Source: Atrina japonica (Eukaryota; Mollusca; Bivalvia; Pterioida; Pinnidae). From it: a DNA stretch of 64,000 nt. Below the pieces are notes generated by a model. It saw only the letters and a list, made by a program, of their open reading frames with translations. It was not told the DNA's origin and searched no databases. How positions within the stretch are numbered: position 1 is the stretch's first letter; every line of letters begins with the position of its first letter. Position numbers and translations under genes: made by a program. This document shows positions 60,625 to 64,000 of the stretch, piece by piece. The DNA lies in assembly GCA_030159075.1 (NCBI GenBank), contig BROG01000257.1:459501-523500 (forward strand). The letters are read 5' to 3'.

Positions 60625-61805
60625 CCAGTGTTCTAATATTGCTCATTTTGTCGCATTTTGATAACAAAAATATCCTTCAAAATATCCTTTGCAGAAAACT
60701 GTTGTTATGAAAGGTCTAAATTTCATATTTAATTTACTGATTTCTGTTTTAAAGTTTGGTTTTAGAACCCTAATTGATACACCACATTTGATATTCACTT
60801 ATTGTTTAATATCACGTGGAATCGACCGGAATTCGCATCCAGATAAGTCATCCTTCTTATGTCCCCAGTTTGAAATGTGATAATCAAGAGAAATCACAAC
60901 ACAGAGTTATCTATGCTGTTCACTTATAGTCTCTACAACTACTTTTAGAACAATGTTTTGAACTTTTACTTTATTTACATATGATATGTTTTGTTGATTT
61001 ATATATTAACGAAAACCATTGTCTTGTTATTGCGACATACAAAGTACTTTTGGTCATTGATACAATATCCGTCGGTGCATTAAATTCCTGGTACTTCAGT
61101 ATTCCAGTCGCCTTTCAACGGCTGTTACCCAATGACAATTTTGCAGGTAAACGGCATGGTGAATTGAAAGAATCACTACAGTTAACAATTTTAATGCTAG
61201 CTTAATCGTCCATGTATTGAAAGATGAACTGAAACTGTATATTTCGAAAAAGACAGCACTTGAAGCACAAAGAGTAACTGACTTTTTCACTTATGTATAA
61301 TTGTAAACACTAAATGATAGGACTGTTACTACGTGTTAAGTAGATAATTCTATATCTATATCTATCTGTAGCAAGACAGCAGTACAATTATTGAAGATGA
61401 CGTATAAATCTCAAACATCCGCGTGAGAGTACAATGTGTAAATAATCCTTAATTTCGTGTAATACATATTAGTGTTACATGGACGGATATACTAAAATTA
61501 ATTAAATTAATAACATTAACTACATGCAATTATTCCATATTTAATGCATGAATATGATATTTTCTGTAATATTACATCAAATTGATACTTATTCAAACAA
61601 ACAAACATCTATGTAATTTCACTGTGTTTTACTGTAAAATTGAGCCAAAAATAGGACGAAATGAACTCTTTTCAATTCAGATGTCCTTTTTCAGATGTTG
61701 TTGAAAAATTCCTATTGTATAAAACAGAATGATTATTGCCAGATTCTATCCAAAATTGATTTAAAAAGAGTACCTTACACTTTTTTAATTTCTTTTGTTT
61801 TAGAA
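60625..61805. other. Intergenic stretch, nothing recognised
   Basis: Short ORFs at 60689-60880 and 60981-61205 have no recognisable domain or splice context that would support a gene. Confidence 0.4.
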
Positions 61806-61963
<158 letters not shown>

Positions 61964-62131
61964 TAGAAAGAGTTCAAAACGTCACATTTAACAATTTTCT
62001 TCGTTAATTTCTGTGAGCGCTTTCGCCTTTACAGCCTCTTCAGAAGACGTCTGAAGAGCCTGTAAAGGCGAAAGCGCTTACAGAAATTGAAGAAGAAAAT
62101 TATGAAATGTGACGTTTTGAACTCTTTCTAA
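61964..62131. mobile_element. Long hairpin (foldback MITE-like) element between TA tracts
   Basis: Two arms of about 81 bases face each other across the five-base loop AGACG (62045-62049). The outer ends are TAGAAAGAGTTCAAAACGTC and its complement GACGTTTTGAACTCTTTCTA. The inner parts include GCGCTTTCGCCTTTACAG and CTGTAAAGGCGAAAGCGC. Mismatches are few. The TA at each outer edge fits a TA target duplication (Tc1/mariner type), but the neighbouring TA tract makes this impossible to prove here. Confidence 0.8.
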
Positions 62132-62169
62132 ATATATAATCATCTGTACCAAGCATAACTTTAACTGAA

Positions 62170-62277
<108 letters not shown>

Positions 62278-62837
62278 CATTTTTATCATTGAAGTCACAA
62301 TGGCCATTTTCCTTCCTGTCTACCATGCATGTCCTATTATTTTTTATATGTAGGGCTTTGGGATAAAATTATGACAAAAGCAGTATGAATCTGCAATTCT
62401 GAAATCACTAAAGTCGATTTAAAGTCAAGTATGTCAGAAAACAGTTGACCAGGTGTTTCTTTGTTTTTTTTTTTCGTTGCTAGTGTTACATTTTTCCGTC
62501 CTCAAAACCTGTAACATCAGCAACAGAAATCAACTGTATTTTACATCTGCGCACATTTACTCAGAATGCAATGAGTTCTAATAAAAGGGCAACTTCTAAA
62601 AACATTAATTTCATGGCTGAAGGAACATTGATCACGCGCATTGATATTGAAAATAATTTTCCATCCAGCAAAAGTAACACTAGCACAAGTGTAACATTAG
62701 CAACAAAGTCCCCTTTTAATTTCATATAATCTTTGTGTAACATAACTATGGACGGTTTTTTAAAGTGGGACATATTCCGTCCATGTTTCACTGGCACGTG
62801 TGAAATCTGCCATATACATATATATATATCCCACAGA

Positions 62838-63302
62838 CACCCGCATATGGAGTTTATATTTCACAAATGATTCGATATGGCAGGGCATGTTCAACATATG
62901 AACATTTAATATACAGAAGTAAACTACTCTCTGACAAATTATTGACACAGGGATATCGAAAACCCCGTTTGATGTCAGCATTCCGCAAATTTTACGATCG
63001 GTATAATAGTTTTGTCTGCGATTACTTTGTTTCACTCAGAGAAATGTTAGTTGCCTTTTTGCTGGCTGTTGTTGAAACGTCTGTACCAATTGTGACGAGT
63101 ATTCGTTCCTCACGTGTTTCATTTTGGACTTGACTTTGGACTCACGGCGGGTGTGACCGGTCGACAGGGGATGCTTACTCTTCCATGGCACCTGATTGCA
63201 CCTCTTGGTTTCCAGACGTCCATGTTTGTCCAGGTTTACCTGATATGTATCTATATCCTGAACATCCTAAAGATTTATACTTTGGGATCTGAGTTGTTTT
63301 AA
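62838..63302 (+). mobile_element. Penelope-like element, 5'-truncated copy with C-terminal coding end
   Basis: It starts at CACCCGCATATGGAGTTTATA and reads MIRYGRACSTYEHLIYRSKL at 62867, then KFYDRYNSFVCDYFVSL and an altered end. The tail follows from GGACTCACGGCGGGTGTGAC to TATACTTTGGGATCTGAG. This copy begins at the same place as the coding fragment kept in the deletion copy at 42004-42185. Confidence 0.8.
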
Positions 63303-63309
63303 ATTGTAT

Positions 63310-64000
63310 AATTTCGAAAGGCAGAAGTAAGTAGAATTATGTATTATGTAATTTATTGATTATTCAAACTAGATTTAATTTCATTTACACCAAAATATTT
63401 GACTTTTCTGTAAAAGTTGGACTATATTTTACAGGAAGTACGAATGCAACTTCCATGAGCTCTTCAGTGCTGACTGGATAGCCCTCGATGAAAAGTCGAA
63501 GTAAACCCATAATAGGTTGTTAATACATAACAACCCATAATGCCAATATCCGGGTGGGTTCGATAATTATAAGTTCGTACCAAAAAGACTATCGATAGTT
63601 TTAAAAAGGTTGTATTTGCCGCTTATGATGACACCCCACCCCGATATTCACTGATTCATCATGGTTAATATTTCCAATGCGGGTTATCTCTCTTCAAAAC
63701 ACAAATACCAAATGTTAATCTCCATTCACTGGATTTTCGGAGCTTGAAGATGGTTTCGGGATTTTTATGGTTTGATTTTTCCTTATTGTATAACAAAGAC
63801 TGGAAGTCTTTTATAACAGTAAGAAAAACTGACTGAAAAAATGAAAGGGAACGTATTTAACAGCGCACTGTCAAAACCTAGTCTCGTCAGGACCCGACGT
63901 CAGTATCTTGACTCAATACTCATGTTAAACTTCACTTTATCATTTTGACTTTAAAGTCGTTTGTAAAAGTACTGAGACTGACTGAAAATTTTTTTAAAAA
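63310..64000. other. Intergenic stretch at the window end
   Basis: No gene was supported. The segment at about 63885-63950 (GACCCGACGTCAGTATCTTG, CTCAATACTCATGTTAAAC, ATCATTTTGACT) resembles 14070-14130 and is probably a dispersed repeat of unknown class. Confidence 0.4.

Overview
The window looks like AT-rich, repeat-dense nuclear DNA from a bivalve mollusc, or a close lophotrochozoan relative. The evidence is spliced genes with GT-AG introns, tRNA-derived SINEs with the body and 3' tail typical of bivalves, the bivalve 'TCACCTGAGC...GTCCGTCGT' dispersed repeat, many copies of a Penelope-like retroelement, and abundant CT/TA/GA/CA microsatellites. No bacterial, viral or CRISPR features were seen. 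The species cannot be named from the sequence alone.

Two intact-looking protein-coding genes are supported, both on the + strand. (1) Positions 15008-19163 hold a four-exon core-1 beta-1,3-galactosyltransferase-like (C1GALT1 family) type II membrane enzyme of 378 predicted residues. (2) Positions 33710-53612 hold a three-exon rhodopsin-class orphan GPCR of 398 predicted residues, with introns of about 11.2 and 7.5 kb. In both genes the exon phases agree across every junction. Nothing suggests that the two genes act together.

The rest is mobile and repetitive DNA. 0-6 kb: SINE-like and MITE-like repeats and A-rich DNA. 6.1-9.0 kb: a decayed but end-to-end hAT-type DNA transposon with matching terminal inverted repeats. 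9-15 kb: microsatellites, a dispersed repeat, and a gag/retropepsin fossil of an LTR retroelement. 19.7-21.2 kb: a 60-bp minisatellite that resembles the 3' tail of the Penelope-like element lying in the same orientation at 21.9-24.2 kb. 25-33 kb: SINEs and two large minisatellites (75 bp and 68 bp) upstream of the GPCR. The GPCR introns (34.7-53.5 kb) hold Penelope-like 3' ends, SINEs, a 41-bp and a 17-bp tandem array, a foldback structure with 99-bp identical arms, telomere-like repeats and long TA tracts. 54-64 kb: more Penelope-like tails, a bivalve repeat with internal tandem arrays, a TTAA-flanked MITE, a 43-bp CCAAT-containing array, a long hairpin element and TA tracts.

No wholly new gene system was found. 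The most interesting signals are structural: the Penelope-tail-like minisatellite, the foldback locus near 45 kb, the TTAA-flanked MITE family with microsatellite-invaded copies, the hairpin at 62 kb, and the GPCR with an altered DRY motif. Element names come from motif recognition; no database search was possible.
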